Source: Holophagales bacterium (GTDB lineage: Bacteria; Acidobacteriota; Thermoanaerobaculia; Multivoradales; Multivoraceae). Taken from it: a stretch of 64,000 nucleotides of DNA. The stretch covers positions 186,001-250,000 of the forward strand of contig VXZQ01000012.1 in NCBI GenBank assembly GCA_009845425.1, written 5' to 3'. Numbering within the stretch: the stretch's first letter is position 1; the number at the start of each line of letters is the position of its first letter. Below the pieces are notes generated by a model. It saw nothing but the letters and a program-made list of their open reading frames with translations, did not search any database and was not told the origin of the DNA. The position numbers and the translations under genes were made by a program. Below are positions 16,928 to 25,188 of the stretch, piece after piece.

Positions 16928-18780
16928 TCGAACGCCGACCGGTGACGCCTGTGCTTTGGCTGGTGGGTTCGGCCCTGATTCTGGTCGGGGAACGCTACGC
17001 GGGCCCCGGGTTCGTGGGCGGAGTCCTGAACGGAGTAGGAATGGCGCTGGCCATCGCGGCAGTCGCGTACTGTCTGGTGGAGTTCCTGGCCACTTCGGTG
17101 GGAACCGCTGTCCGAGCCGCCGCCAAGACGGCACTGTTCTTCTATGGGCTGGCGGCAGTGGGCCTGCTGCTCTATCCGTTGACCTTCAACGGAGTCGTGG
17201 ATCGATTGGGACTCAACGAGGACGGCGCCGAAGCCTGGCGGGCGGTCTGGACAGTCGCGTGGATGCTCGCGTGGTGGGTGGGCACCGCCACCGCGGTCGG
17301 GGGTGACTGGACCCGCTACCGTAGCGGCGACCTGGAACCCCGCCGGGTGCGCGCCGCGACGGCGGCCGCCTTGAGCCTGGCGCTGGCCGTCGGATGGGTG
17401 TTCGCGGTCAACTACACCGTTGGCGAGCGCGACCGGCTGTGGGAGTGGAGTGCTCAAAGCCGGGCACGGGCCTCCGATGCGACGCTGGAACTCGTTGGCT
17501 CCCTGCGCGCGCCGGTCGAGGTCGTCGCCTTCTTCCCGCCGGCGAACCAGGTCCTGCGGCGGATCGAACCCTTCCTCGACGAGGTCGCGGCCTCCGGACC
17601 GGTCGACGTGACGGTGCTCGACCAGGCACTCGAACCGACACGCGCGGCGGAGCTCGGCGCGCGCGAGAACGGCGTCCTGTTCCTTGTGCGCGGAGGCGAT
17701 CAGCGCAGGATCGAGCTCGATGTGGACTATGGGCGGGCGAAGCGGAGCTTGGGCTCCCTCGATCGGGAGTTCCAGGAGGCGCTGCTCGGGATCGGCCGGG
17801 AACGCCGGACGCTGTACGTGACCGCGGGTCACGGCGAGCGGGGCGAGTACGCGAACGATGCCGGCGAACCGGGGCTCGGGAACGCGTACGGCATCCTGCG
17901 GGCGCTCAACGTCAGTACCCGGAATCTGCCGGTGGCCGACCTGATCCAGGACCTGCCGCCGGACGCCGGCGTCGTCGCCGCGCTCGGTCCCGCCCGGCGC
18001 TTTCTGCCCGAGGAGGTCGACAGCCTGCGCCGTTTCTGGAACCGCGGCGGCTCGGTGCTGCTGCTGCTCGAGCCGGGAGTCGACGTCGGCCTGGAGCCGC
18101 TGCTCGAGGAAATGGCGATTCGCCGGCTCGAAGGCACGGTAGCGAACGACCGCTACCACCTTCGGCGGGATGGGGGCGCGAGCGACCGCCGTCTGGTCCT
18201 GACCAACCGCTTCGGCAGCCACGCGACGACGAGCGACCTGTCCAGGGCGGCGAACCGGATCGGCCTGGTGCTCGAAGGAGCGGCCGGACTCGAGGGTGTG
18301 GCTGGCGGTCCGGCGCGCTCGACCGTGCTGCTGCGGCCAATGACGGGGAGCTGGCTGGAACTCGACGGCGACTTCGAGCGCGACCGCAAGGCGGAGCCGG
18401 ACGCGATCGAGGCCCTGGCGATGGCGTCGACTCTGCCGGTGGAGAACGCCGGGGACGGAGGCGAGAGCCGCGCCGTCGTCATCGGCGATGTCGACGTGCT
18501 GAACGACGACTACGTCTACGTCACGGGTCCCGGCGCGATGTCGGCCAACGCCAAGCTCCTGCTCGACACGTACGTGTGGCTGGCCCGCGAAGATGAAGCG
18601 GCGGTCGCGAGCGTTCCGGGCGACGACGATCCCGTCCTGCAGCGGACGCGCGGCGAGTCGATTCGCTGGTTCCTCGGGACGGTTTTCGGAGTGCCCGCCC
18701 TCGTTCTTGCTACCGGCTTCGGGTACGTCCGTCGCCGCCGTTCGAGCGGTTGGCGGCGGGCTGCGGGGGAGCGGTCGTGA
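16924..18780 (+). CDS. GldG-like ABC auxiliary protein
   Basis: 618 residues from GTG 16924. This start overlaps the permease stop (GTGA) and has AGGAGG five bases upstream; a GTG six bases earlier is less well spaced. Four or five N-terminal membrane helices (to about residue 165) are followed by a large extracytoplasmic domain of the ABC_transp_aux/GldG type (DATLELVGSLRAPVEVVAFFPP, then VTAGHGERGEY and the GSVLLLLEPGVD segment) and a final helix (FGVPALVLATGFGYV) before an Arg-rich tail. In Bacteroidota GldAFG supports gliding; in other phyla the same three-gene sets occur without gliding genes and have no assigned cargo. No other gliding genes are visible here. Confidence 0.85.
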   Translation: MIERRPVTPVLWLVGSALILVGERYAGPGFVGGVLNGVGMALAIAAVAYCLVEFLATSVGTAVRAAAKTALFFYGLAAVGLLLYPLTFNGVVDRLGLNEDGAEAWRAVWTVAWMLAWWVGTATAVGGDWTRYRSGDLEPRRVRAATAAALSLALAVGWVFAVNYTVGERDRLWEWSAQSRARASDATLELVGSLRAPVEVVAFFPPANQVLRRIEPFLDEVAASGPVDVTVLDQALEPTRAAELGARENGVLFLVRGGDQRRIELDVDYGRAKRSLGSLDREFQEALLGIGRERRTLYVTAGHGERGEYANDAGEPGLGNAYGILRALNVSTRNLPVADLIQDLPPDAGVVAALGPARRFLPEEVDSLRRFWNRGGSVLLLLEPGVDVGLEPLLEEMAIRRLEGTVANDRYHLRRDGGASDRRLVLTNRFGSHATTSDLSRAANRIGLVLEGAAGLEGVAGGPARSTVLLRPMTGSWLELDGDFERDRKAEPDAIEALAMASTLPVENAGDGGESRAVVIGDVDVLNDDYVYVTGPGAMSANAKLLLDTYVWLAREDEAAVASVPGDDDPVLQRTRGESIRWFLGTVFGVPALVLATGFGYVRRRRSSGWRRAAGERS

Positions 18781-19772
18781 CGAAGTCGCCCTGGCGATCG
18801 ACCTGGCTCCACTTCGGCCTGCTGATGCTTGCGCTGGCTGGCGCCTGGCTGTCGTTCGAACGGCCGTTCGCGGACGCTCCCAACGGCGCCTCCGCGGGCG
18901 CGGTCGTTGTCCAGGCGGCGGAGGGCGAGGTCGAGCGCGTGGTCTACGAGCGTGGCGCACAGACGCTCGAGATCGAGGCCCGGGAAGACGACCTGGGTCG
19001 CTGGTTCGCCGGCCGCGAGGGCGCCGACACGGTGTTCGTCGGCGGCCGGCAGGTCGAGGCCGTGTGGCGCGGGCTGGAGCCGCTGCGGGCAGTGAGGGTG
19101 CTGGAAGACGTCGACGGGACGAAGCTCGAGGAACTTGGTCTCAGCGGGGACGAGCCGCCACCGGAACGCCTGAGCCTCACCGTGCGGGGCCGCGAGCTTC
19201 GCTACCGGCTCGGCGGCAGGCCGTTCGGCGGCGCCGATCGCTACGCGCGCCGCGAACCCGGGCAGAATGACGAGAGCGACGCGGGCGGCACCGTGCTGGT
19301 GCTGCCGTCCGAGGTCGCCACGAGTCTCGGCGGCGGCGCCGAACTGCTGATGGAGCGGCGCTTGCTGGCCTCGTCGCGGCCCGAGGTGGAGGCCATGTCC
19401 CTTCGGCGGCCCGGCGTCGGCGCGAGCGAGCCGCTCCGGATCGTTCAGCGCACCGGCGCGACCCCGACCGACAGCTACTGGACCGTGAGCGGGTCGGACG
19501 AAACCGACGCCGACATCGGCACCTGGGTCGACAAGTTCTTCCGTCTGTCGGTCGCCGCGTACCGGAGCAGCGAGCCCGGCGCCGACTGGCGGCCCGAGGC
19601 CGCCGTCACGGTCGAATCCCGCGAGCACCGCGCGTCGACTCTTGAGATCTGGTCCGCACCCGCCGGCGAGGGTCGGGTCTGGCTTGCACGCTCGCCCTTC
19701 ACGCGACTGGTCGTGGAACTCTCCGCGTCGCTCGCCGAGGAGGTCTGCGCCGACCTCGACGGCCTGCTGTAG
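18777..19772 (+). CDS. DUF4340 protein, partner of Gld-like ABC system
   Basis: 331 residues from GTG 18777, which overlaps the GldG-like stop (GTGA). One N-terminal membrane helix (WLHFGLLMLALAGAWLSF) anchors a long extracytoplasmic region with the repeated beta-rich units of DUF4340 (IEAREDDLGRWFAGREG, LEDVDGTKLEELGL, and a second half from SYWTVSG onward). DUF4340 genes routinely follow GldG-like genes, which supports a shared complex. The function is unknown. The gene ends this four-gene, fully overlapping operon. Confidence 0.8.
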   Translation: MTKSPWRSTWLHFGLLMLALAGAWLSFERPFADAPNGASAGAVVVQAAEGEVERVVYERGAQTLEIEAREDDLGRWFAGREGADTVFVGGRQVEAVWRGLEPLRAVRVLEDVDGTKLEELGLSGDEPPPERLSLTVRGRELRYRLGGRPFGGADRYARREPGQNDESDAGGTVLVLPSEVATSLGGGAELLMERRLLASSRPEVEAMSLRRPGVGASEPLRIVQRTGATPTDSYWTVSGSDETDADIGTWVDKFFRLSVAAYRSSEPGADWRPEAAVTVESREHRASTLEIWSAPAGEGRVWLARSPFTRLVVELSASLAEEVCADLDGLL

Positions 19773-19804
19773 TCGTTCGCCGCAACCGCTACACTGCGCC
19801 GCCT

Positions 19805-20641
19805 ATGGACATCGGCATCTTCATGTTTCCCACCGGCGACTCGATGCGGCCCGACGATCTCGGCGCCGAGGTCGAGGCGCGCGGCTTCGAGTCCCTCTGG
19901 TTCCCGGAGCACACCCACATACCGACCTCCCGGCGAACGCCTTTCCCCGGGGGTGGCGAGTTGCCGCCAGAGTACTCCCGTTCCCACGACCCGTTCGTCG
20001 CGCTGACCGCGGCCGCGATGACAACGAAGAGGATCAAGCTCGGCACCGGCATCTGCCTGATCATCGAGCGCGACACGATCACCACGGCCAAGACGGTGGC
20101 GAGTCTCGACGTGCTCTCCGGCGGCCGCTTCGTGTTCGGGATCGGCGGCGGCTGGAACCGGGAAGAGATGGAGCACCACGGCACGGACTACCCGACCCGC
20201 TTCGCGAAGCTGGAAGAGCAGGTGGCGGCGTTCAGGACGATCTGGACCGAGGACGAGGCGGAGTTCCACGGCCGCCACGTCGACTTCGAGCCGATCTGGT
20301 CCTGGCCGAAGCCCGAGCAGAAGCCCCACCCGCCGATCCTGCTCGGCGGCGGCACCGGCTACACCCGCCAGCGCGTCGTCGATCGCTGCGACGGCTGGCT
20401 GCCCATCGGTCGGTCGACCGAGGCGGTGCTCGACGGCATCGGGGATCTGAAGCAGCGCGCGGAGAAGGCCGGACGCGCCATGGAGACGATCTCCATCAGC
20501 GTCTTCGGCGCGCCGCCGCAGCAGGAGGTGCTCGATGGCTACGCCGAGGCCGGCGTGGACCGCGTCATCCTGCCGCTGCCGCCACAGGGCCGGGACAGGA
20601 ACCTGCCGCGCCTCGACCGCTACGCCACGTTGCGGGCCTAG
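19805..20641 (+). CDS. F420-dependent LLM-class oxidoreductase
   Basis: 278 residues, a compact luciferase-like TIM barrel. Family landmarks are MDIGIFMFPTGDSM, FESLWFPEHTHIP, LGTGICLIIERDTITTAKTVASLDVLSGGRFVFGIGGGWNREEMEHHG and LLGGGTGYTRQRVVDRCDGWLPIG. The GGGWNxEE segment and length match the Rv2161c-like group predicted to use coenzyme F420. F420 use is inference from family; no F420 biosynthesis gene is in the window. It begins 32 bases after the DUF4340 gene and may be read from the same transcript, and it ends in a 4-base convergent overlap with the YbdK-like gene. Confidence 0.87.
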   Translation: MDIGIFMFPTGDSMRPDDLGAEVEARGFESLWFPEHTHIPTSRRTPFPGGGELPPEYSRSHDPFVALTAAAMTTKRIKLGTGICLIIERDTITTAKTVASLDVLSGGRFVFGIGGGWNREEMEHHGTDYPTRFAKLEEQVAAFRTIWTEDEAEFHGRHVDFEPIWSWPKPEQKPHPPILLGGGTGYTRQRVVDRCDGWLPIGRSTEAVLDGIGDLKQRAEKAGRAMETISISVFGAPPQQEVLDGYAEAGVDRVILPLPPQGRDRNLPRLDRYATLRA

Positions 20642-21813
20642 CTCTGGTTGGGGGAAGCCCCCTCGAGGTCGGCACCGGTCTCCGACACGAGCAGATCGAC
20701 GACTTCCCGCAGGGCCTCGTCCTTGCTCGCCCCCTCGACCAGTCGAAGCCGGTAGAGGTCGAGCTGCCGATCGGCGCTCGAGCCTTCGCGCACGATCGTC
20801 AGGGAGTGTCGGAGTTCCTGCTCGCAGCCGAGGGCCCGGGCGTCTTCGGCGAGTTCGTCGACGAGTTCCTCCAGTTGATCGGCGATGTCGATCCGGCCTC
20901 CGCGCCGGGTGTCGCCCAGGAATGCCAGCAGGCCGTAGCGCTGCGCGAGCCACTTGTTCTCGACGATGATCTCGGTCGGCGGCTCGGGATGAAGCGTGCC
21001 CTCGCGGTCCCGTCGCGCCAGCATCCGGATGAGGGAGGCGTAGAGAGCGACGATGCACATCGCGTCCTCGATCGCCGGACAGGTGTCGCAGATCCGCAGC
21101 TCCACGGTGGGGAACTTGTGGGAGGGCCGGATGTCCCACCAGATCTCGCTGCCGTCGGTGATGAATGTCATGCGCTGGTACTCACCGACCAGCGCCTCGT
21201 ACTCCGCGCGGGAGTTGAGCGGCCCGGGAATGCTGGTCCGGGGCATCGCCTCGAAGAGATTCAGCCGGTTGCACTTGAACCCCGACTCGCGGCTCGCGCC
21301 GAACGGCGACGAGGCGGAGAGCCCGATGAACAGGGGCAGGTAGCGCCGGAGCGCCGTCATGACCCGGACGCGGGTGTCGAAGTCGCCGAAGCCGGCGTGG
21401 ACGTGCATGCCGCAGATGACGAGGCGCCGGACCGTCTCCTGGTAGGTGGAAGCGAACTGGTGGTAGCGGTCCTTCGGCGTCGGAAGCTGGGCCTCCCAGG
21501 CAGCGAACGGATGGGTCGAAGCGCCGATCACCGCCGCGCCGTGGGCTTGTGCCGCTTCGACGACGAGCCGGCGGGCCGCCTTCAGACCCTCGCGCACTCC
21601 GGCCACGGAGTCGTGGACGGCGGTGTTCGTTTCGATCTGGGAGCGAAGGAACTCGTGGACGATCTTCTGGCCGCCGGCCGCTTCGCCGCAGGCTTCGAAG
21701 ATGCGCGGATCCGGGTCGCTCAGGAGATCGCGGGAGTCGGGGTCGACGAGGAACAGCTCCTCCTCAACCCCCAGGGTGATCGTGACGTTGTCGCCGTTGG
21801 GGGAGGAACTCAT
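20638..21813 (-). CDS. YbdK-type carboxylate-amine ligase (GCS2 family)
   Basis: 391 residues. It opens with TLGVEEELFLVDP, the signature ATP/metal-binding strand of the glutamate-cysteine ligase type 2 superfamily, and continues with EFLRSQIETNT, IGASTHPFAAW, ICGMHVHAGF and the R-x-S-PF segment GLSASSPFGASRESG, ending with WDIRPSHKFPTVELRICDT. These are the motifs of YbdK/EgtA-like ligases that join a carboxylate and an amine with ATP; E. coli YbdK has weak glutamate-cysteine ligase activity. The physiological product is not known. It is followed, 37 bases upstream of its start, by the stop of the co-oriented symporter gene. Confidence 0.88.
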   Translation of the reverse strand: MSSSPNGDNVTITLGVEEELFLVDPDSRDLLSDPDPRIFEACGEAAGGQKIVHEFLRSQIETNTAVHDSVAGVREGLKAARRLVVEAAQAHGAAVIGASTHPFAAWEAQLPTPKDRYHQFASTYQETVRRLVICGMHVHAGFGDFDTRVRVMTALRRYLPLFIGLSASSPFGASRESGFKCNRLNLFEAMPRTSIPGPLNSRAEYEALVGEYQRMTFITDGSEIWWDIRPSHKFPTVELRICDTCPAIEDAMCIVALYASLIRMLARRDREGTLHPEPPTEIIVENKWLAQRYGLLAFLGDTRRGGRIDIADQLEELVDELAEDARALGCEQELRHSLTIVREGSSADRQLDLYRLRLVEGASKDEALREVVDLLVSETGADLEGASPNQS

Positions 21814-21850
21814 GGCCGGCGAACTCTACGCCGTTTTCCTCCCGGCGGTC

Positions 21851-23068
21851 CTAGTAGTGGAGTTCTTCGCCCTCCGACTTCGCGATGACCGCCGCGCCGA
21901 CCGAGTCGGAGGTGATGTTGACCATCGTTCGGAACATGTCGAGCGGGCGGTCGACGCTGAGCATCAGACCGGCAAGCGCGTAAGCCTCCGGGGTCGTCAG
22001 ATCGATCGCCTCGAGCACGATGAAGATCATGACCAGGCCGGCCGACGGAATCGCGGCGGCGCCGACCGAGGCCAGCAGCGCGGTCAGCACGACGACGAGC
22101 TGGGTGTACAGCGAGAGTTCGACACCGAGGGCCTGGGCGATGAAGAGCGCGCCGACGATCTCCAGCAGGGCGGTGCCGTCCATGTTGACCGTTGCGCCCA
22201 TCGGCGCGACGAAGCTGGTCACCCGGTTCGAGGCTCCGACCTTCTCCCGCAGGCACTTCATCGTCATCGGCAGCGTGGCCGCCGAGGAGCTCGTCGAGAA
22301 CGCCATCGCCATGGCCGAGGCCATCGCCCGGTAGTGGTGGATGGGGTTCTTTCGGGAGAGCAGGCTGAACAGCAGCGGCAGGACGACGAACACGTGCAGC
22401 GTCAGACCGACCGCGATCGTCAGTACGTACTTGCCGACCTGCTGGAACACGTCGAGGCCCATCTGGCTGACCGCGCGGGCGAGCAGGGCGAAGACGCCGA
22501 TCGGCAGCAGACGGATGACCCACGTCGTCACCTTCATCATCGCTTCGAAGCCGGCGCTGAAGCCCTCGCGGAGCAGGTCGCCCGTCTTGCCGGTCATCAC
22601 GCCGATCGCGGCGCCGAGCACGATCGAGAAGAAGATGAGGCCCAGAATGTCGCCCCCGGCCGCGGCGCCCACCGGGTTGTCCGGGACGAGGCGCTGGATG
22701 ATGTCGGCCATGGAGCTAGGAGTCTGCAGATCCTCGGGAGTGAGGGGCTCCACGCCTTCGGGCATGACGAGCCCCCTGCCGGGTCGTATGCTGTTGGCCA
22801 GCGTGAGTCCGACCAGGATGGCCATGAAACTGCTCAGCGCGTACCAGAGGAGCGTCTTGCCGCCGAGTCTCCCGATCGACCTGCCGTCACCGATGCCGGA
22901 CACGCCATGGACAATCGAGGTGAAGATCAGGGGCACGATGACCATCCTGAGGAGGCGCATGAAGAGGTCGGCGATCCAGCCGATCCAGCCCACTTCGCCG
23001 AAGACCAGGGCGAAGCAGAGCCCCAGCGCCATTCCGATGAGTACCTGCCAGTGAAGTGCGAGTTTCAT
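21851..23068 (-). CDS. Dicarboxylate/amino acid:cation symporter (DAACS family)
   Basis: 405 residues from ATG 23068. Hallmarks of the GltP/DctA fold are present: MVIVPLIFTSIVHGVSGI in helix 3, the serine-rich re-entrant loop ending in FSTSSSAATLPMTMKC, the NMDGTAL motif of helix 7 (Na/substrate site), and the second loop ASVGAAAIPSAGLVMI followed by VDRPLDMFRTMVNITSDS in helix 8, where the D and N residues bind substrate amino and carboxyl groups. It would import glutamate, aspartate or C4-dicarboxylates with Na or H. Its start codon overlaps that of the divergent aminopeptidase gene in a shared CATG. Confidence 0.92.
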   Translation of the reverse strand: MKLALHWQVLIGMALGLCFALVFGEVGWIGWIADLFMRLLRMVIVPLIFTSIVHGVSGIGDGRSIGRLGGKTLLWYALSSFMAILVGLTLANSIRPGRGLVMPEGVEPLTPEDLQTPSSMADIIQRLVPDNPVGAAAGGDILGLIFFSIVLGAAIGVMTGKTGDLLREGFSAGFEAMMKVTTWVIRLLPIGVFALLARAVSQMGLDVFQQVGKYVLTIAVGLTLHVFVVLPLLFSLLSRKNPIHHYRAMASAMAMAFSTSSSAATLPMTMKCLREKVGASNRVTSFVAPMGATVNMDGTALLEIVGALFIAQALGVELSLYTQLVVVLTALLASVGAAAIPSAGLVMIFIVLEAIDLTTPEAYALAGLMLSVDRPLDMFRTMVNITSDSVGAAVIAKSEGEELHY

Positions 23069-24239
23069 GACGAGGCAGGCTAGCACGCGGAAGTGGAGGG
23101 CTCGCCGGCCGCTTCGGCGCCGTCCGCGCGTTCTCGCGGTGGCCGCTGTCGTGGCGGTGGCGGGGCTCGTGGCGAGCTGCAGCAGCGTCCGCTACTACTC
23201 CCAGGCGGTCTGGGGCGGAGCCGATGTCCTGGTGAAGCGGAAATCGATCGATCGCCTGCTCGAATCGGGCCGGGCGCAGGTTCTGTCGGCCGCGACCCGG
23301 GAACGGCTGCGGCTCAGCCAGGAGATTCGCGACTTTGCCAGCCGGGAACTCGGACTCCCGGACAACCGGAGCTATCGCAGCTATGCCGACCTGGGCCGGC
23401 CCTACGCGGTCTGGAACGTGGTCGCCGCGCCCCGGCTCGATCTTTCGCCGAAGACCTGGTGCTACCCGTTCGCCGGCTGCGCTGCCTATCGCGGCTACTT
23501 CAATGAGCGCGCGGCAAGGCGCCACGGCGACCGGCTGGCCGCCGACGGGTTCGACGTGCGCGTTGGCGGGGTGGCGGCGTACTCGACCCTGGGCTGGTTC
23601 GCGGATCCGGTGCTCAACACGTTTCTCGACTACGCCGAGGCGGACCTCGCGGCCCTGATCTTCCACGAGCTCGCCCACCAGGTCCTCTACGTCAAGGACG
23701 ACAGCGCGTTCAACGAATCCTTCGCGACCGCGGTCGAGGTCGAAGGCGTGCGCCGCTGGCTGCGTTCGCTCGGCCGCGACGAGGAACTCGCCGCCTTCGA
23801 GAGCGCTCGGCGGCGCCGGCGCGACCTGAACCGGTACCTGCTCGACGTACGCGCGGAACTCGAGTCGATCTACGGGAGCGACGACAGCGACGAGCGGAAG
23901 CTGGCCCGGAAGGCGGAGTTGTTCCGGGCCCTGCCCTCACGCTACCGGCGTGAACTCGTTCCGGTCTGGCGGGAGGCGGGCGACGACGCGGGCGGCGAAT
24001 CGAACCTCGGCGAATGGCTGTCGCGGCTCAACAATGCGGACCTCGTCGCGGTCGCGACCTACAACGACCTCGTGCCCGCGTTCCGGGCCCTGCTGGAGGC
24101 GTCGGGAGACAGCTTGCCCGCGTTCTACGTGGAGGTGGAACGGCTGGTGGCGCTGGAACCGGAGGAACGGCGCCGCGCCCTCGAATCGCTGGCTACCGGT
24201 CGTCCAGCACCGCCCGCGCCCGGTCCGGATAGTCGGTGA
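23067..24239 (+). CDS. Putative zinc aminopeptidase lipoprotein (Aminopep family)
   Basis: 390 residues. An Arg-rich n-region, a hydrophobic core and the lipobox VASC predict a lipoprotein. The body matches the Aminopep (COG4324) family: SVRYYSQAVWGGADVLVKRKSI at the mature start, YPFAGCAAYRGYFNE in the middle, and the zinc site IFHELAHQVLYVKDDSAFNESFATAVE (HExxH with a downstream Glu). Substrate range is not established for the family. ATG 23067 is the only ATG ahead of the signal region and overlaps the divergent symporter start. The 3-prime end overlaps the convergent GlpQ gene by 47 bases; the last residues (PAPPAPGPDSR) are a Pro-rich tail and may be dispensable. Confidence 0.83.
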   Translation: MTRQASTRKWRARRPLRRRPRVLAVAAVVAVAGLVASCSSVRYYSQAVWGGADVLVKRKSIDRLLESGRAQVLSAATRERLRLSQEIRDFASRELGLPDNRSYRSYADLGRPYAVWNVVAAPRLDLSPKTWCYPFAGCAAYRGYFNERAARRHGDRLAADGFDVRVGGVAAYSTLGWFADPVLNTFLDYAEADLAALIFHELAHQVLYVKDDSAFNESFATAVEVEGVRRWLRSLGRDEELAAFESARRRRRDLNRYLLDVRAELESIYGSDDSDERKLARKAELFRALPSRYRRELVPVWREAGDDAGGESNLGEWLSRLNNADLVAVATYNDLVPAFRALLEASGDSLPAFYVEVERLVALEPEERRRALESLATGRPAPPAPGPDSR

Positions 24240-25188
24240 ACACGCCGTCGACGCCGAGTTCGAACAGGTAGCGCTCGAGTTCCGCTTCGTGGCTGCCGTG
24301 ACGGTCCGGCACCTGGTCGGCGCGGAACGTGTAGGGATGGATGATCAGGCCGGCGTCGCGCGCCCAGCCGATCAGCTCTGGCTGCCGCTCCAGCATCGTC
24401 TTGGCCGGGCCGATGCCGTCGGCGAACGCGACGACGCTGGCGATGCCCTCTGGACTGAGGAAGCGCTGGTACTGCTCGACCTCTGCCATCAGGAGGACCT
24501 GGGGCAGCTTCGAACCCAGCGCCCGCAGGCGTTGGAGACTCTCCGGCTCGAAGCTCTGGACGAAGACCGGCGCGCCGGGCTTTCGGTAGCCGTAGCGCTC
24601 GAGAAGCTCAAGTAGCGCCGCCTCCATCGGCAGCCCTTGGGCGCGGTGCCAGGCGGGCGCCTTGATCTCGGGATAGATGCCGACCGTTCGGCCGGTGCGC
24701 TCGTTCAGGCCCTGGACGAGCTCGATCATCTCGGCGAAGGAGGGGACGGCGAAGCGGCTCTTGCCCCTGGGGAAGCGGTCGCGCAGCCGCTCCCTGGCCT
24801 CGAGCCGCCGGACCTCGGCGAGCGTGAAGTCGGCGGCGTACCAGCGGCCGTCCTCGCGAGCGCGGCTGGGGAAGACCTGCTCGACGTTCGTCGTCGCCTG
24901 CAGATAGATGTCGTGCAGGCAGATCAGGTGTCCGTCCTTGGTCAGGACGAGGTCGGGCTCGATGTAGTCGGCGCCCATACCGTGGGCGAGGGCGTAGGCA
25001 GGCAGAGTGTGCTCAGGGAGGTAACCGCTGGCGCCGCGGTGGGCGATGACGATCCTGGACGGTGCCGACACGTCATCCTCCGTGGCCCCGTCGTCGGTGC
25101 CGAGCGTGGCGGAAGGCAACCCTGTTGCGCAGGCCAGCGCGGCGGCAAGGAGCGGGACTCGGGCTCGCGACTCCACGCTTCGGCTCAT
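24193..25188 (-). CDS. glpQ: Glycerophosphodiester phosphodiesterase, periplasmic GlpQ type
   Basis: 331 residues from ATG 25188, which overlaps the stop of the molybdopterin gene upstream (ATGA) and directly precedes a signal peptide (VPLLAAALACATGLPSATLG). Catalytic residues of the GDPD TIM barrel are in IAHRGASGYLPEHT (general acid-base His and Glu) and DYIEPDLVLTKDGHLICLHD (E-x-D metal ligands and second His). The insertion between beta strands and the IYPEIKAP and FTDYPDRA motifs match GlpQ rather than cytoplasmic UgpQ. It hydrolyses glycerophosphodiesters to glycerol 3-phosphate and an alcohol. No GlpT/Ugp transporter is near. It shares 47 bases with the convergent aminopeptidase gene. 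Confidence 0.92.
   Translation of the reverse strand: MSRSVESRARVPLLAAALACATGLPSATLGTDDGATEDDVSAPSRIVIAHRGASGYLPEHTLPAYALAHGMGADYIEPDLVLTKDGHLICLHDIYLQATTNVEQVFPSRAREDGRWYAADFTLAEVRRLEARERLRDRFPRGKSRFAVPSFAEMIELVQGLNERTGRTVGIYPEIKAPAWHRAQGLPMEAALLELLERYGYRKPGAPVFVQSFEPESLQRLRALGSKLPQVLLMAEVEQYQRFLSPEGIASVVAFADGIGPAKTMLERQPELIGWARDAGLIIHPYTFRADQVPDRHGSHEAELERYLFELGVDGVFTDYPDRARAVLDDR

Noticed and set aside
15228-19772. Calling this locus a gliding motility system
   Set aside because: Only the ABC part (GldA/F/G-like) is present; GldJ, K, L, M, N or Spr-type genes are not in the window.
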